Shown here one piece after another: positions 36,435-44,942 of a DNA stretch of 64,000 bases. Numbering within the stretch: position 1 is the first letter of the stretch; each line of letters opens with the position of its first letter. The position numbers and the translations under genes were made by a program. Source of the stretch: Flavobacterium alvei (GTDB taxonomy: Bacteria; Bacteroidota; Bacteroidia; Flavobacteriales; Flavobacteriaceae); contig NZ_PQVG01000009.1 of NCBI RefSeq assembly GCF_002920895.1, forward strand, positions 35,635-99,634. The letters run 5' to 3'. The notes below the pieces were generated by a model. The model had not been told where the DNA came from. It made no database searches and worked only from the letters and a program-made list of their open reading frames with translations.

Positions 36435-37124
36435 ATGATTGACAATATAAAAAAATTCTTGAACGAAGAACAAGACCCTAAAGCCATCGAAAAAATCACT
36501 TCAAAATTGAATGATTTATTGATGAAAAACGAAGAAATTGGTTATATCGCTGTTCAAAAAAAACCAGCCATTACCGTTTTTCCGGACAGCATCGTGGTGA
36601 CCAACAAACGAATCATCATTTGCCAACCCAAAAATATGGGACTTTCGATGAATTTTACCGATTTTACTTGGGACGAAATTGAAGGAACTTTTATGAAAGA
36701 AAACATTTTGGGTTCTGAATTTTCGTTTTCGACCAAAACACAAATTCAAGTTTCTATTGATTACATTCCAAAAATTCAGGCCAGAAAAATTTCTACTTAC
36801 GCCAAAGAGCAATTGGATTTGCTGAAAAATCCCGTGGTTGCTGAAGAAGCAAAACCACAAATTCCAGAATATATTCCCGAAGAAATCGTGGAAGAAGTAG
36901 AAACAGAAGAAGTCGTAAATTATGCCGAAATTATGCCAGCAGTTGCTAATTACGCAGAGCCTATTGTAGAAAATACAGCTACTTCAACCGAAAAACCAAC
37001 AACCGAATTATCGCAAGATGAGCTTTTTGCCAAGCTTCAAAACTACAAGAAACTTCTCGATAATGGATTGATTTTACAAGGCGAATACGACGCTTTCAAA
37101 AAAGAAATTTTGAGTTTGATGTAA
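36435..37124 (+). CDS. PH-domain protein with C-terminal SHOCT motif
   Basis: 229 residues, soluble. Residues about 30-130 resemble the bacterial PH domain of YokE-like proteins (IVVTNKRIIICQPKN, FTDFTWDEIEG). A Glu/Val-rich linker (about 132-190) follows, then a short SHOCT motif (DELFAKLQNYKKLLDNGLI...YDAFKKEIL). SHOCT segments usually mediate oligomerisation. The cellular role is unknown. A strong terminator follows. Confidence 0.75.
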   Translation: MIDNIKKFLNEEQDPKAIEKITSKLNDLLMKNEEIGYIAVQKKPAITVFPDSIVVTNKRIIICQPKNMGLSMNFTDFTWDEIEGTFMKENILGSEFSFSTKTQIQVSIDYIPKIQARKISTYAKEQLDLLKNPVVAEEAKPQIPEYIPEEIVEEVETEEVVNYAEIMPAVANYAEPIVENTATSTEKPTTELSQDELFAKLQNYKKLLDNGLILQGEYDAFKKEILSLM

Positions 37125-37144
37125 TAATCATCTCGTTTTAAAAC

Positions 37145-37186
37145 AACAAACCCGACAAGTTTCGATTTGTCGGGTTTTGTTTTTTA
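37145..37186. terminator. Bidirectional terminator
   Basis: AAACCCGACAA, 8-nt loop, TTGTCGGGTTT with flanking A- and T-rich tracts, between the convergent PH-SHOCT and DUF4407 genes. Confidence 0.88.
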
Positions 37187-38284
37187 TAAAGTTCTCTTTT
37201 GTTTTTCCACAAAATTATATGCTTGAAGTTCCAGTAATTCGGTGGCTTTTTGACGTTGCAAATCATACAATTTCTTGTCTTGCGCGATATCTTCATAGAC
37301 TTTGTCGTGCATCGATGCGCTGGTTTTTACCAATAAATCACGTTGGTATTTATCTTGTGCTAAAGTGACTTTCAAAGCGGTTTCCAAGTCTTCCAACTTA
37401 TAATCGTATTCGCCTTTTTGGGACAATAATTTGGCTATAATTGGCGAAGTTTCAATAGCCAAAAACAACAACATAATAAACAACGAAGGAATCAACGGCA
37501 GTTTGTTCAAAGCGTTGATTCTTGCCATCAAACCATCAAATCCATCAATTATGGGTTGGGTTTCTGTAACTTTTTTGTCTAAATCGGCTTGAAGTGTTAT
37601 TGCTTTTTTGTCGTTGACAGCAATTTTTGCTAAGTTGGTTTTTCTGACGGAATCTAGTTCGGCTGAAGCCAAATTGTGCTTGGCAATTTTTTCCTTGAAA
37701 ACAGGACCTTTCCCCAATTTCATTGTACCTTTGGTTCCTTCGGCTTCGGCAATGTAAGTTTCATAAAGTGTATTTACTTCTTTTTCTTTTAAAGAAATTT
37801 CTGCTTTCAACTTATCAGTTTCCGCTTTATTTTTATCTAAATCTGATTTGAAATAATTGGCGACTTCCTTCTTGTTTTTCAAAGCCATTGCGTTTTTCTC
37901 TTTCAATAAAACGGTATTGATTTCTTTTTCAAAAATTTTGATTTCCAAAGGTTTAGAAATCACGATAGCAATGATTATCGCTAAAATAATTCGTGGACTA
38001 GCTTGCAAGAATTCACTCTTGAAACGGTCTCTTTTTCGAATAGTGGAAACAATGAAGCGATCCAAATTAAAAATAAGTAAAGCCCAAACTATTCCAAATC
38101 CCATTGCAATAAAAGGATTGTCGAAAACCGTGAAAAGTGCATAAGAACTGGCAATGAAAGCCATCACGGCAGTAAAGAAAACAGTAGCGCCAATACCAAC
38201 ATACTTGGTTTGTTCGCCTTCGGAGCAGCCTTCTAGCAAGGTTTTGTCGGCTCCAGAACAGAGAATAAAAAATGATTTTAACAT
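37184..38284 (-). CDS. DUF4407-like membrane protein with coiled coil
   Basis: 366 residues. Hydrophobic segments lie near 30-50, 57-77, 92-110 and about 262-285, with a long Lys/Glu-rich coiled coil between the third and fourth (about 120-240, DLDKNKAETDKLKAEISLKEKEV). The order (TM block, coiled coil, TM, charged tail) and the motif RFIVSTIRKRDRFKSEFLQASPR match DUF4407 proteins of Bacteroidota, which have no known function. It is a single-gene unit between two terminators. Confidence 0.75.
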   Translation of the reverse strand: MLKSFFILCSGADKTLLEGCSEGEQTKYVGIGATVFFTAVMAFIASSYALFTVFDNPFIAMGFGIVWALLIFNLDRFIVSTIRKRDRFKSEFLQASPRIILAIIIAIVISKPLEIKIFEKEINTVLLKEKNAMALKNKKEVANYFKSDLDKNKAETDKLKAEISLKEKEVNTLYETYIAEAEGTKGTMKLGKGPVFKEKIAKHNLASAELDSVRKTNLAKIAVNDKKAITLQADLDKKVTETQPIIDGFDGLMARINALNKLPLIPSLFIMLLFLAIETSPIIAKLLSQKGEYDYKLEDLETALKVTLAQDKYQRDLLVKTSASMHDKVYEDIAQDKKLYDLQRQKATELLELQAYNFVEKQKRTL

Positions 38285-38370
38285 TGTGATTGATTTGATT
38301 GATGATTGATTAGTAAAGTTTTAACGGAGAACGTTACATTTTGTTGTTAGAACTATTTTTGGTAAAACAA

Positions 38371-38399
38371 AAAGAGTCATGCTATAAACATGACTCTTT
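38371..38399 (-). terminator. Terminator of the DUF423 gene
   Basis: AAAGAGTCATG, 7-nt loop, CATGACTCTTT; on the minus strand it is followed by TTGTTTT. Confidence 0.8.
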
Positions 38400-38460
38400 C
38401 TTTAAAGTGAATAACGGATTTGTATATTTTAAAAACTTCTTAAATAGACAATAAGAATAG

Positions 38461-38847
38461 TTATGACTTTTTCTTGAGTAAATTAACCAATAAAATTCCC
38501 CAAGCCAAAATCAACAGCAATCCGCCAATTGGAGTGATAAATCCAATGGTTTTAAAATCAAACGAACTCAGTTTATTGGTAGCCAATCCGTATATCGAAC
38601 CCGAAAAGAAAATGACTCCAGTAACAACTAAATAATAAATGGTTTTTTTTGCTTTTTCAGAAAGTTGGGAAGTCAGCCCTATAAACAATAAAAACAAGGC
38701 GTGATACATTTGATATTTTACTCCCGTTTCGAATGTTGTAAGTTCTTCAACGGCTAATACTTTTTTCAAAGCGTGTGCGCCAAATGCGCCAAAAATGATA
38801 GCCAACATTCCAAAAAATGCTCCTGTAGAAATTATTTTTTTATCCAT
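38461..38847 (-). CDS. DUF423 family small membrane protein
   Basis: 128 residues with four transmembrane helices. It has the conserved start GAFFGMLAIIFGAFGAHALKK, then YQMYHALFLLFIGL and GSIYGLA, ending TPIGGLLLILAWG, which are hallmark blocks of the DUF423/YwdK-like family. Its function is unknown. The promoter is TACTTTTG just upstream (38873-38866 on the minus strand). Confidence 0.88.
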   Translation of the reverse strand: MDKKIISTGAFFGMLAIIFGAFGAHALKKVLAVEELTTFETGVKYQMYHALFLLFIGLTSQLSEKAKKTIYYLVVTGVIFFSGSIYGLATNKLSSFDFKTIGFITPIGGLLLILAWGILLVNLLKKKS

Positions 38848-38865
38848 TTTAATTTATTTACAGTA

Positions 38866-38894
38866 CAAAAGTATCTCTTTCTTGTCAAATTCAA
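38866..38894 (-). promoter_or_regulatory. Promoter of the DUF423 gene
   Basis: Minus-strand TTG (38894-38892), 18-nt spacer, TACTTTTG (38873-38866). Confidence 0.6.
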
Positions 38895-38950
38895 ATCAAT
38901 TAGAATAATGATTTTTACTTGTGTTATTTTTGATTTTAAATCATTTGAAT

Positions 38951-38981
38951 TTGTTGTAAATACAACAATTACATATATTTG
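38951..38981 (+). promoter_or_regulatory. Promoter with palindromic operator before the saccharopine dehydrogenase gene
   Basis: TTGTTGTA-AA-TACAACAA (38951-38968) is a perfect inverted repeat whose left arm contains the -33 TTG. The -7 box TATATTTG is at 38974-38981 and the ATG at 39000. A regulator bound to the palindrome would block the -33 region. Confidence 0.6.
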
Positions 38982-38999
38982 TGTTAAATTATTACAATA

Positions 39000-40355
39000 A
39001 TGAGAACGATTTTAATTATAGGAGCCGGAAGATCAGCCTCTTCATTAATTCAATATCTACTAAACAAGTCGGTTGAAGAAGGTTTGCATCTTATTATTGG
39101 GGATTTGTCATTAGAATTTGCTCAAAAAAAGACAAACAACCATCCAAATGCTACGGCAATTTCATTAGATATTTTTGATGAACGTTCCAGAAAAGAAGCA
39201 ATTCAAAAAGCGGATATTGTGATTTCGATGTTGCCCGCACATCTTCATATTGAAGTGGCCAGAGATTGTGTTTTTTATAAAAAAAATATGGTTACCGCTT
39301 CCTATATTAGTGATGCGATGCAGGAATTAGACGTTTTGGTCAAAGAAAACAAGCTTGTTTTTATGAACGAAGTGGGTCTTGACCCTGGAATTGATCATAT
39401 GAGTGCGATGAAAATAATTCATGAAATTAAGAGTAAAGGAGGTAAAATGCTTTTGTTTGAATCCTTTTGCGGAGGGCTGGTTGCTCCTGAGTCAGATACG
39501 AATTTGTGGAATTATAAATTTACTTGGGCACCTCGAAATGTAGTTTTGGCGGGTCAAGGCGGAGCAGCAAAATTTCTTCAAGAAGGAACTTATAAATACA
39601 TTCCGTATTGCAATTTATTTCGCAGAACGGAATTCTTAGAGGTTGAAGGTTATGGTAAATTTGAAGCCTATTCTAACCGAGATTCCCTAAAATATTTGGA
39701 TGTTTATGGTTTGGATGACGTACTGACTTTATACAGAGGAACCATTCGCAGAGTGGGTTTTTCCAAAGCTTGGAATATGTTTGTCCAACTCGGAATGACT
39801 GATGATAGTTATATTATGGAAGATTCTGAAAACATGAGTTACCGACAATTCGTGAATTCTTTCTTGCCCTATCACCCAACAGATTCGGTCGAAATCAAGA
39901 TGCGTCTGATTTTAAAAATTGACCAAGATGATAGTATGTGGGACAAATTATTGGAATTGGATTTGTTCAATCCCAACAAAAAAGTAGGTTTGAAAAACGC
40001 CACGCCAGCTCAAATCCTCGAAAAAATCCTGACCGATAGTTGGACATTGCAACCTAACGACAAGGATATGATCGTGATGTATCATAAATTTGGCTATGAA
40101 TTGAACGGCAAAAAACAACAAATTGATTCCAAAATGGTTTGCATCGGCGAAGACCAAACCTATACCGCAATGGCGAAAACCGTTGGATTGCCCGTTGCAA
40201 TGGCAACCTTATTAATCCTCAACGGAAAGATAAAAACTCCCGGAGTGCAACTTCCTATTCGTGAAGAAGTGTATTTGCCCATTTTAAAAGAATTGGAAGA
40301 ATACGGGGTTGTTTTCAAGGAACAAATCGTGCCTTATTTGGGGTATAATGCTTGA
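39000..40355 (+). CDS. Saccharopine dehydrogenase-like reductase
   Basis: 451 residues. The N-terminal Rossmann domain starts with TILIIGAGRSASSLIQYLL, and the catalytic-domain block FMNEVGLDPGIDHMSAMKII is typical of saccharopine reductases. The C-terminal domain contains RRVGFSKAWN and VGLPVAMATLLIL. Members interconvert saccharopine with aminoadipate semialdehyde plus glutamate in lysine metabolism, but some homologues reduce related imines, so the exact reaction is open. It is single-gene with its own promoter and operator-like palindrome, and is convergent with the next gene after only 12 bp. Confidence 0.82.
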   Translation: MRTILIIGAGRSASSLIQYLLNKSVEEGLHLIIGDLSLEFAQKKTNNHPNATAISLDIFDERSRKEAIQKADIVISMLPAHLHIEVARDCVFYKKNMVTASYISDAMQELDVLVKENKLVFMNEVGLDPGIDHMSAMKIIHEIKSKGGKMLLFESFCGGLVAPESDTNLWNYKFTWAPRNVVLAGQGGAAKFLQEGTYKYIPYCNLFRRTEFLEVEGYGKFEAYSNRDSLKYLDVYGLDDVLTLYRGTIRRVGFSKAWNMFVQLGMTDDSYIMEDSENMSYRQFVNSFLPYHPTDSVEIKMRLILKIDQDDSMWDKLLELDLFNPNKKVGLKNATPAQILEKILTDSWTLQPNDKDMIVMYHKFGYELNGKKQQIDSKMVCIGEDQTYTAMAKTVGLPVAMATLLILNGKIKTPGVQLPIREEVYLPILKELEEYGVVFKEQIVPYLGYNA

Positions 40356-40367
40356 TGGATAGTTTGA

Positions 40368-40823
40368 TTATTTTCTAAAGTCTTCAATTACTAAATCTTC
40401 ACCTTCATCATCAATATGAATATACATTCTGTCACAATCATTTGTTACAAATAATCTAAATTTATAGTTTTCTTCAATCATTTCTCCATTAAGATTAATT
40501 GTGTTGGTTATTGCACCAGTGATAAATACGATTGACTTATCTACAATTATGTCATAATGCATTAAAAAACTTTCTTCGTCTTTTAGCCATTGATTGTTGT
40601 CGTTTCGTTTGTAAACTCTTCGAGTAAGAAAACCAATATAAACATCTGTCCCATCAGAAAGTCTAACTTTTCCAGCGACAGGTTCTATAACAGAACTAAT
40701 GGGTTTATTGTATTCTAAATTAACTGTTTGGAAAGTTGATTCTTGATACATAAGATTCACTCGTCTTCCACAATATTTTAAAAACAATTTTGCAGTTGGA
40801 ACGGGGTTGATTATTTTGACCAT
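40368..40823 (-). CDS. Conserved hypothetical protein
   Basis: 151 residues, no signal peptide and no transmembrane segment. It is beta-strand-rich (VRLSDGTDVYIGFLTRRVYKR, KSIVFITGAITNTINLNGE) with an acidic tail. I do not recognise the family. Its ATG directly follows the upstream stop (TAAATG), so it is coupled to the UDG-like gene and may assist it. Confidence 0.6.
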   Translation of the reverse strand: MVKIINPVPTAKLFLKYCGRRVNLMYQESTFQTVNLEYNKPISSVIEPVAGKVRLSDGTDVYIGFLTRRVYKRNDNNQWLKDEESFLMHYDIIVDKSIVFITGAITNTINLNGEMIEENYKFRLFVTNDCDRMYIHIDDEGEDLVIEDFRK

Positions 40824-41630
40824 TTAAAAATTATTTGGATTAACACCATTTTGTATCAGCCAATCGTGGTTAAGATTACAATATCCATTTTTATTGATTG
40901 GTATTTGATGTTGCAAATTATTCCAAACCCAACAATGAGTTAAAGATTTGATTCTAGTATTAAATGGTATCGGTAAATTTGTCAAAGGTTGTCCGCTGGG
41001 CGTGAATATGAAGCCAAAGGTTTTTCCAATGGAACAATCTGATTTTATTAAATCATTCCATTTTTTTAACCAAATTCCTGATGGTTTTCGAGTAAAATAA
41101 ATATACTTAATGGTTGGATTTTCACACAGATAATTTTTTATGTTTTCTATGTTCCATTCTATTTGTTTAATGTTGTTTAGTTCTGCTAATCCTCTAATAC
41201 CTTTCTTTTTATTATCCAAAATTAAATTGTATTCTAATTCATTAAAAATTACGTTGTCATTTTTTTTTATCTGATAGCCCTCAGTATGTGGAAAAGCAGA
41301 ATTAATCATATCAGCAAAACCAATCTTACATTTTTTGCAAATTTTAAAAATTTCGTCTAAAGTTGGATTTAATGGAGGTATTGGATTACCATTAGTAGGC
41401 ATCCTTCTTCGATTATGAATTGTTTGGTTTTCAACGAATAAATTTTTAAATATTGGCCAAAAATAATTTCTGCCATAAAAAAAATCGGCAAAATTGGCAT
41501 TTGGGGTTAGAGGATTAAAAGTTCCAATAAAGAGAACTTCTGGTTTGTAATGATTTGTTTTTAAAATTGAATTTTCTGTCCAAAAACCGTTTTTCCAGTC
41601 GTGATTTTGAAATTTGTGTAAAATTGGCAT
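40824..41630 (-). CDS. Uracil-DNA glycosylase superfamily-like protein
   Basis: 268 residues. The segment PEVLFIGTFNP...FFYGRNYFWPIF near residues 30-62 resembles motif 1 of UDG-superfamily enzymes (GTFPG...YYGNPRNxFW type), and the C-terminal half has a strand-turn IYFTRKPSGIWLKKW. It may excise damaged or deaminated bases, but motif 2 is not clear, so the call is tentative. It is upstream in a two-gene unit with the hypothetical 40368-40823; stop and start codons abut. Confidence 0.5.
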   Translation of the reverse strand: MPILHKFQNHDWKNGFWTENSILKTNHYKPEVLFIGTFNPLTPNANFADFFYGRNYFWPIFKNLFVENQTIHNRRRMPTNGNPIPPLNPTLDEIFKICKKCKIGFADMINSAFPHTEGYQIKKNDNVIFNELEYNLILDNKKKGIRGLAELNNIKQIEWNIENIKNYLCENPTIKYIYFTRKPSGIWLKKWNDLIKSDCSIGKTFGFIFTPSGQPLTNLPIPFNTRIKSLTHCWVWNNLQHQIPINKNGYCNLNHDWLIQNGVNPNNF

Positions 41631-41783
41631 ATTTGTTAATTTAAAAGTTACTATTTAAAATTTGCTAAGAATTTGATTTCCTCTTTATCAAGACTGTTAA
41701 TTTCTTTGTGATTTTTTTAAATATATAATTTTCTTTTTGAAAAGAAAAATTGGATTTGAAAATTAAACTAACTATTAAATATT

Positions 41784-41822
41784 GAAAAAAAATCCGTTCA
41801 CTCAGTTTAGAATGAACGGATT
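41784..41822 (-). terminator. Terminator of the M20 peptidase gene
   Basis: AATCCGTTCA, 12-nt loop, TGAACGGATT, then a run of T on the minus strand. Confidence 0.85.
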
Positions 41823-41825
41823 AAA

Positions 41826-41857
41826 AAAAATCTTTGTGACTTGGCGTCTTTGTGGCA
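41826..41857. repeat. Short dispersed CTTTGTG/CTTGGCG/CTTTGTGG element
   Basis: Bases carry the pattern CTTTGTG-ACTTGGCG-TCTTTGTGG. A variant with the same three-part pattern is at 61342-61376. Such blocks recur between genes in Flavobacterium; whether they act is unknown. Confidence 0.45.
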
Positions 41858-41861
41858 AATC

Positions 41862-43250
41862 CTATTTCGACATCTCCACAAAATACTTGTAAAACAACGG
41901 AATCGTTTCAATTCCTTTCAAGTAGTTAAAAATTCCGAAATGTTCGTTGGGTGAGTGAATGGCATCGCTGTCTAATCCAAATCCCATTAGGATGGTTTTG
42001 CTTTTTAGTTCTTTCTCGAACAAGGCGACAATTGGAATACTTCCGCCGGAACGAACCGGAATTGCGGGAACTCCAAAGGTTTCGGTGTAGGCTTTGTTGG
42101 CGGCTTTGTAGCCAATGCTATCCGTGGGCGTTACGTATCCTTGTCCGCCGTGATGCGGTTTCACTTTTACTTTCACTCCGGCAGGAGCAATATTGATGAA
42201 ATGTTGGGTAAACAATTCCGTGATTTCTTCCCAATCTTGATTTGGAACCAATCGCATTGAAATTTTGGCGAAAGCCTGGCTTGCAATAACCGTTTTTGCT
42301 CCTTCGCCAGTATAACCGCCCCAAATTCCGTTCACGTCAAGTGTTGGTCGAATCGAGTTTCTTTCGTTGGTTACATATCCTTTTTCGCCATAAATATCAT
42401 TCAAGTCTAATGATTTTTTATAATTTTCTAAATTGAAAGGTGCTTTGGCCATTTCGGCTCTTTCTTCCACTGATAATTCTTCGACTTTGTCGTAAAAACC
42501 GGGAATGGTCACGTGATTGTTTTCGTCGTGAAGCGAAGCAATCATTTTGGATAAAACGTTGATGGGATTGGCCACGGCACCACCATACAATCCGGAATGC
42601 AAATCACGATTTGGCCCCGTAACCTCCACTTCCACATAACTCAACCCACGCAATCCAGTGGTGATAGAAGGTTGTTGGTTGGAAATCATCCCGGTATCGG
42701 AAATTAGAATTACGTCATTTTTTAGTTTTTCCTGATTGCGTTCTACAAACCAAGCCAAACTATTAGATCCAATTTCTTCTTCGCCTTCAATCATAAATTT
42801 GACGTTGCAAGGCAAAGTATTGGACTGAATCATATATTCCAATGCTTTTACGTGCATATACATTTGGCCCTTGTCATCACAAGAACCTCGTGCAAAAATG
42901 GCTCCTTCTGGATGAATTTCGGTTTTTTTGATCACGGGTTCGAATGGTGGAGAAGTCCATAATTCGATGGGATCGGCGGGTTGAACGTCATAATGTCCAT
43001 AAACTAGAACGGTTGGTAAGGTTGGATCTATTGTTTTTTCGCCATAGACAATTGGGTTTCCTGGTGTTTCACAAATTTCTACAAAATCGCATCCTGCTTT
43101 TTCTAAACTGGCTTTTACGGCATTGGCAGTTGTGATAATGTGTTGATGATAAGCGGTATCGGCACTAACGGAAGGGATTTTTAGAAGCTCAATTAGTTCA
43201 TTGATGAAACGGTTTTTGTGCTCTTGAACGTAGGATTTTAAGGTTTCCAT
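41862..43250 (-). CDS. M20 family metallo-dipeptidase
   Basis: 462 residues, no signal peptide, so cytoplasmic. Zinc-ligand blocks are visible: GHYDVQPAD (about 86-94), ARGSCDDKGQM (about 121-131), the catalytic EGEEEIGS (about 156-163), SDTG and a C-terminal HSPNEHFG. This is the CNDP/PepV-like dipeptidase group that cleaves dipeptides. It is a single gene with its own promoter (TACTTTTG at 43280-43273 on the minus strand) and terminator. Confidence 0.9.
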   Translation of the reverse strand: METLKSYVQEHKNRFINELIELLKIPSVSADTAYHQHIITTANAVKASLEKAGCDFVEICETPGNPIVYGEKTIDPTLPTVLVYGHYDVQPADPIELWTSPPFEPVIKKTEIHPEGAIFARGSCDDKGQMYMHVKALEYMIQSNTLPCNVKFMIEGEEEIGSNSLAWFVERNQEKLKNDVILISDTGMISNQQPSITTGLRGLSYVEVEVTGPNRDLHSGLYGGAVANPINVLSKMIASLHDENNHVTIPGFYDKVEELSVEERAEMAKAPFNLENYKKSLDLNDIYGEKGYVTNERNSIRPTLDVNGIWGGYTGEGAKTVIASQAFAKISMRLVPNQDWEEITELFTQHFINIAPAGVKVKVKPHHGGQGYVTPTDSIGYKAANKAYTETFGVPAIPVRSGGSIPIVALFEKELKSKTILMGFGLDSDAIHSPNEHFGIFNYLKGIETIPLFYKYFVEMSK

Positions 43251-43272
43251 TATTTGAAAAATTTAAGTGTTT

Positions 43273-43280
43273 CAAAAGTA
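43273..43280 (-). promoter_or_regulatory. -7 box of the M20 peptidase gene
   Basis: Minus-strand TACTTTTG, 22 bp before the ATG. Confidence 0.5.
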
Positions 43281-43315
43281 CAAAAAAGAGCGTAAATATT
43301 TTTGAATAAATTCCT

Positions 43316-43344
43316 TTGAAAATTGGAACTTATGATTATCTTTG
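43316..43344 (+). promoter_or_regulatory. Promoter of tRNA-Leu
   Basis: TTG (43316), 18-nt spacer, TATCTTTG (43337-43344), 14 bp before the tRNA. Confidence 0.65.
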
Positions 43345-43358
43345 CACTCACAATTTTA

Positions 43359-43440
43359 GCGGATATGGTGAAATTGGTAGACATGCCAGACTTAGGATCT
43401 GGTGCCGCAAGGCGTGTAGGTTCGAGTCCTATTATCCGCA
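43359..43440 (+). tRNA. tRNA-Leu (anticodon UAG)
   Basis: 82 nt. The acceptor stem GCGGATA pairs with TATCCGC and the discriminator is A. The anticodon stem CCAGA/TCTGG encloses loop CTTAGGA with anticodon TAG at 43393-43395. A class II variable arm (TGCCGCAAGGCGT) and T-arm GGTTCGAGTCC follow. CCA is not encoded. Confidence 0.97.
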
Positions 43441-43442
43441 CG

Positions 43443-43473
43443 AAAAAAGCTTCTCAATCGAGAAGCTTTTTTT
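43443..43473. terminator. Terminator after tRNA-Leu
   Basis: A-run plus GCTTCTC, 4-nt loop, GAGAAGC plus T-run. Nearly identical to the hairpin at 44405-44433. Confidence 0.9.
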
Positions 43474-43648
43474 ATGCTTATGTTTAAATCATTTTCTTAA
43501 TAGAATGTAGTTTCTAATTTTTTAAACTTATTTTTTATTTATAAAATCTTACATTATATTGGTTTATAATCAGTTAAACAGCAAATTTTAATATATTTGT
43601 AAACTCAGATTAATGTAGAATATAATAATTCTCAAACCGATTTTTGTA

Positions 43649-44404
43649 ATGAATAAAAAACCACTTATGCTAACATTAATACTGGCATTTCTAGGATGTG
43701 TTTTGATAGGACTTTCTGTCTATTTCTTCTTTGATGGAAGTTTTGATGCCAATGAAAAAATAGAAACAGCCGAAAAAGAATTGGAAGTAGCAAATAAAAA
43801 AATTGAAAGTTTAAGTCAAGAATTGCGACTTATGACTAAAAGCAATGGAGAAGAAAAAAATAATTCAATTGGAGCTTTTAGTAAATTAGCAAGTAATAAT
43901 ATTCCTATTGTACAGATTACATCTGTAGATCTTGGTGAAGATGTTGGAGTTGAGGGCAATGAAAAGAAAACAAATCGATTAACTTACAGTCACGAGATTA
44001 GATTTTTTATTTTAAATATCGGTAAAAGTGCATTAAAGGAAGTTATTTTTTCAATTAAGGATATTTATAACGAACCAAAATGGAGGAAAAAAAATAAAAA
44101 AGCTAGAGTTGAATATGATTGCTTTGGGCAAGTTATCAATAGCGCCGAGTTTGGTTCTTACAACAATATTGAGATTAATACATTGAACCTTAAATCCAAA
44201 AAAATAGCATACTCTAGCAATCTTCCTAGTAGTTTTGGTGATGGCGAATATTTTTTTGATATAATTCTAGAGTGGGAAAAAGGCTCGTATCAAATAAAGG
44301 TTGTTATTGTAGAAGCAGCAGGCAAATTAAACTTCAAATATGAGTTTTATGATGCAGACGGTGAACTTCTTGATTTGAAAAAACTGCCAAACAACAGCAA
44401 ATAA
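43649..44404 (+). CDS. Membrane-anchored coiled-coil protein, unknown function
   Basis: 251 residues. One N-terminal hydrophobic helix (about 7-27) acts as signal anchor, followed by a coiled coil (about 36-65, EKIETAEKELEVANKKIES), then a beta-rich domain of about 160 residues with repeated Ile/Asn-rich strands. I do not recognise a family. It is flanked on both sides by nearly identical hairpins, and a TATATTTG -7 box lies at 43592-43599. Confidence 0.7.
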   Translation: MNKKPLMLTLILAFLGCVLIGLSVYFFFDGSFDANEKIETAEKELEVANKKIESLSQELRLMTKSNGEEKNNSIGAFSKLASNNIPIVQITSVDLGEDVGVEGNEKKTNRLTYSHEIRFFILNIGKSALKEVIFSIKDIYNEPKWRKKNKKARVEYDCFGQVINSAEFGSYNNIEINTLNLKSKKIAYSSNLPSSFGDGEYFFDIILEWEKGSYQIKVVIVEAAGKLNFKYEFYDADGELLDLKKLPNNSK

Positions 44405-44433
44405 AAAAAGCTTCTCAATTGGAGAAGCTTTTT
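44405..44433. terminator. Bidirectional terminator
   Basis: AAAAAGCTTCTC, loop AATTG, GAGAAGCTTTTT. It serves the hypothetical membrane protein (+) and the HMA lipoprotein (-). Confidence 0.9.
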
Positions 44434-44454
44434 GGTTTAGTGCCAATAAAAAAA

Positions 44455-44832
44455 TTAAATTTTCATATTAGAAACTTTATACGATTTTCCGTCTGCAGCT
44501 GCTTCGACCACTTTTGTTATCTTTTCTGGGGATAATATGGTTTTGTCAAAAGAAACCGTTGCAAATTCTTTTTCAAAATCTACGGTTGCTTTTTGTACGC
44601 CGTCAAGTCCGTTTAATTCTTCTTGGATTGTTTTGGCACAGCCAATGGCACAAGTCATTCCTTTGATAGTGAAACTTGCTGTTTGCAAATTAGCTGCTGC
44701 TATTTCCTTTTTAACTTTTGGAGTTGCAGTTTCAGTAGTAGTATCTGAAGAGGTTTCGTTTGTTTTATCTTTACAACCCACAAACAATAGGCTTGCAAAC
44801 AGTATTGCTGAAATAGATTTGATGAAATTCAT
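44455..44832 (-). CDS. Heavy-metal-associated (HMA) domain lipoprotein
   Basis: 125 residues. A lipoprotein signal has Cys20 (LFVGC), followed by a Thr/Ser-rich linker and one HMA domain (about 50-122). The metal motif is GMTCAIGCA, with three residues between the cysteines instead of the classical two, a variant common in Bacteroidota. It likely binds copper or another soft metal at the periplasmic face. A TAAATTTG -7 box lies at 44883-44876 on the minus strand. Confidence 0.85.
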   Translation of the reverse strand: MNFIKSISAILFASLLFVGCKDKTNETSSDTTTETATPKVKKEIAAANLQTASFTIKGMTCAIGCAKTIQEELNGLDGVQKATVDFEKEFATVSFDKTILSPEKITKVVEAAADGKSYKVSNMKI

Positions 44833-44942
44833 TATTGTTGGGGTTTAAATTTTAATTATTAAAAAATTAAGAAAACAAATTTAATAAAAAAAGTGCCGGT
44901 AATTCATAAAATAATTACAATTTTGAGCCAAAATTTAAGTGT

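Noticed and set aside
38284..38320. TTGATTGAT tandem units before the DUF4407 gene as a regulatory repeat
   Set aside because: Low-complexity AT sequence with irregular spacing and no partner elsewhere.
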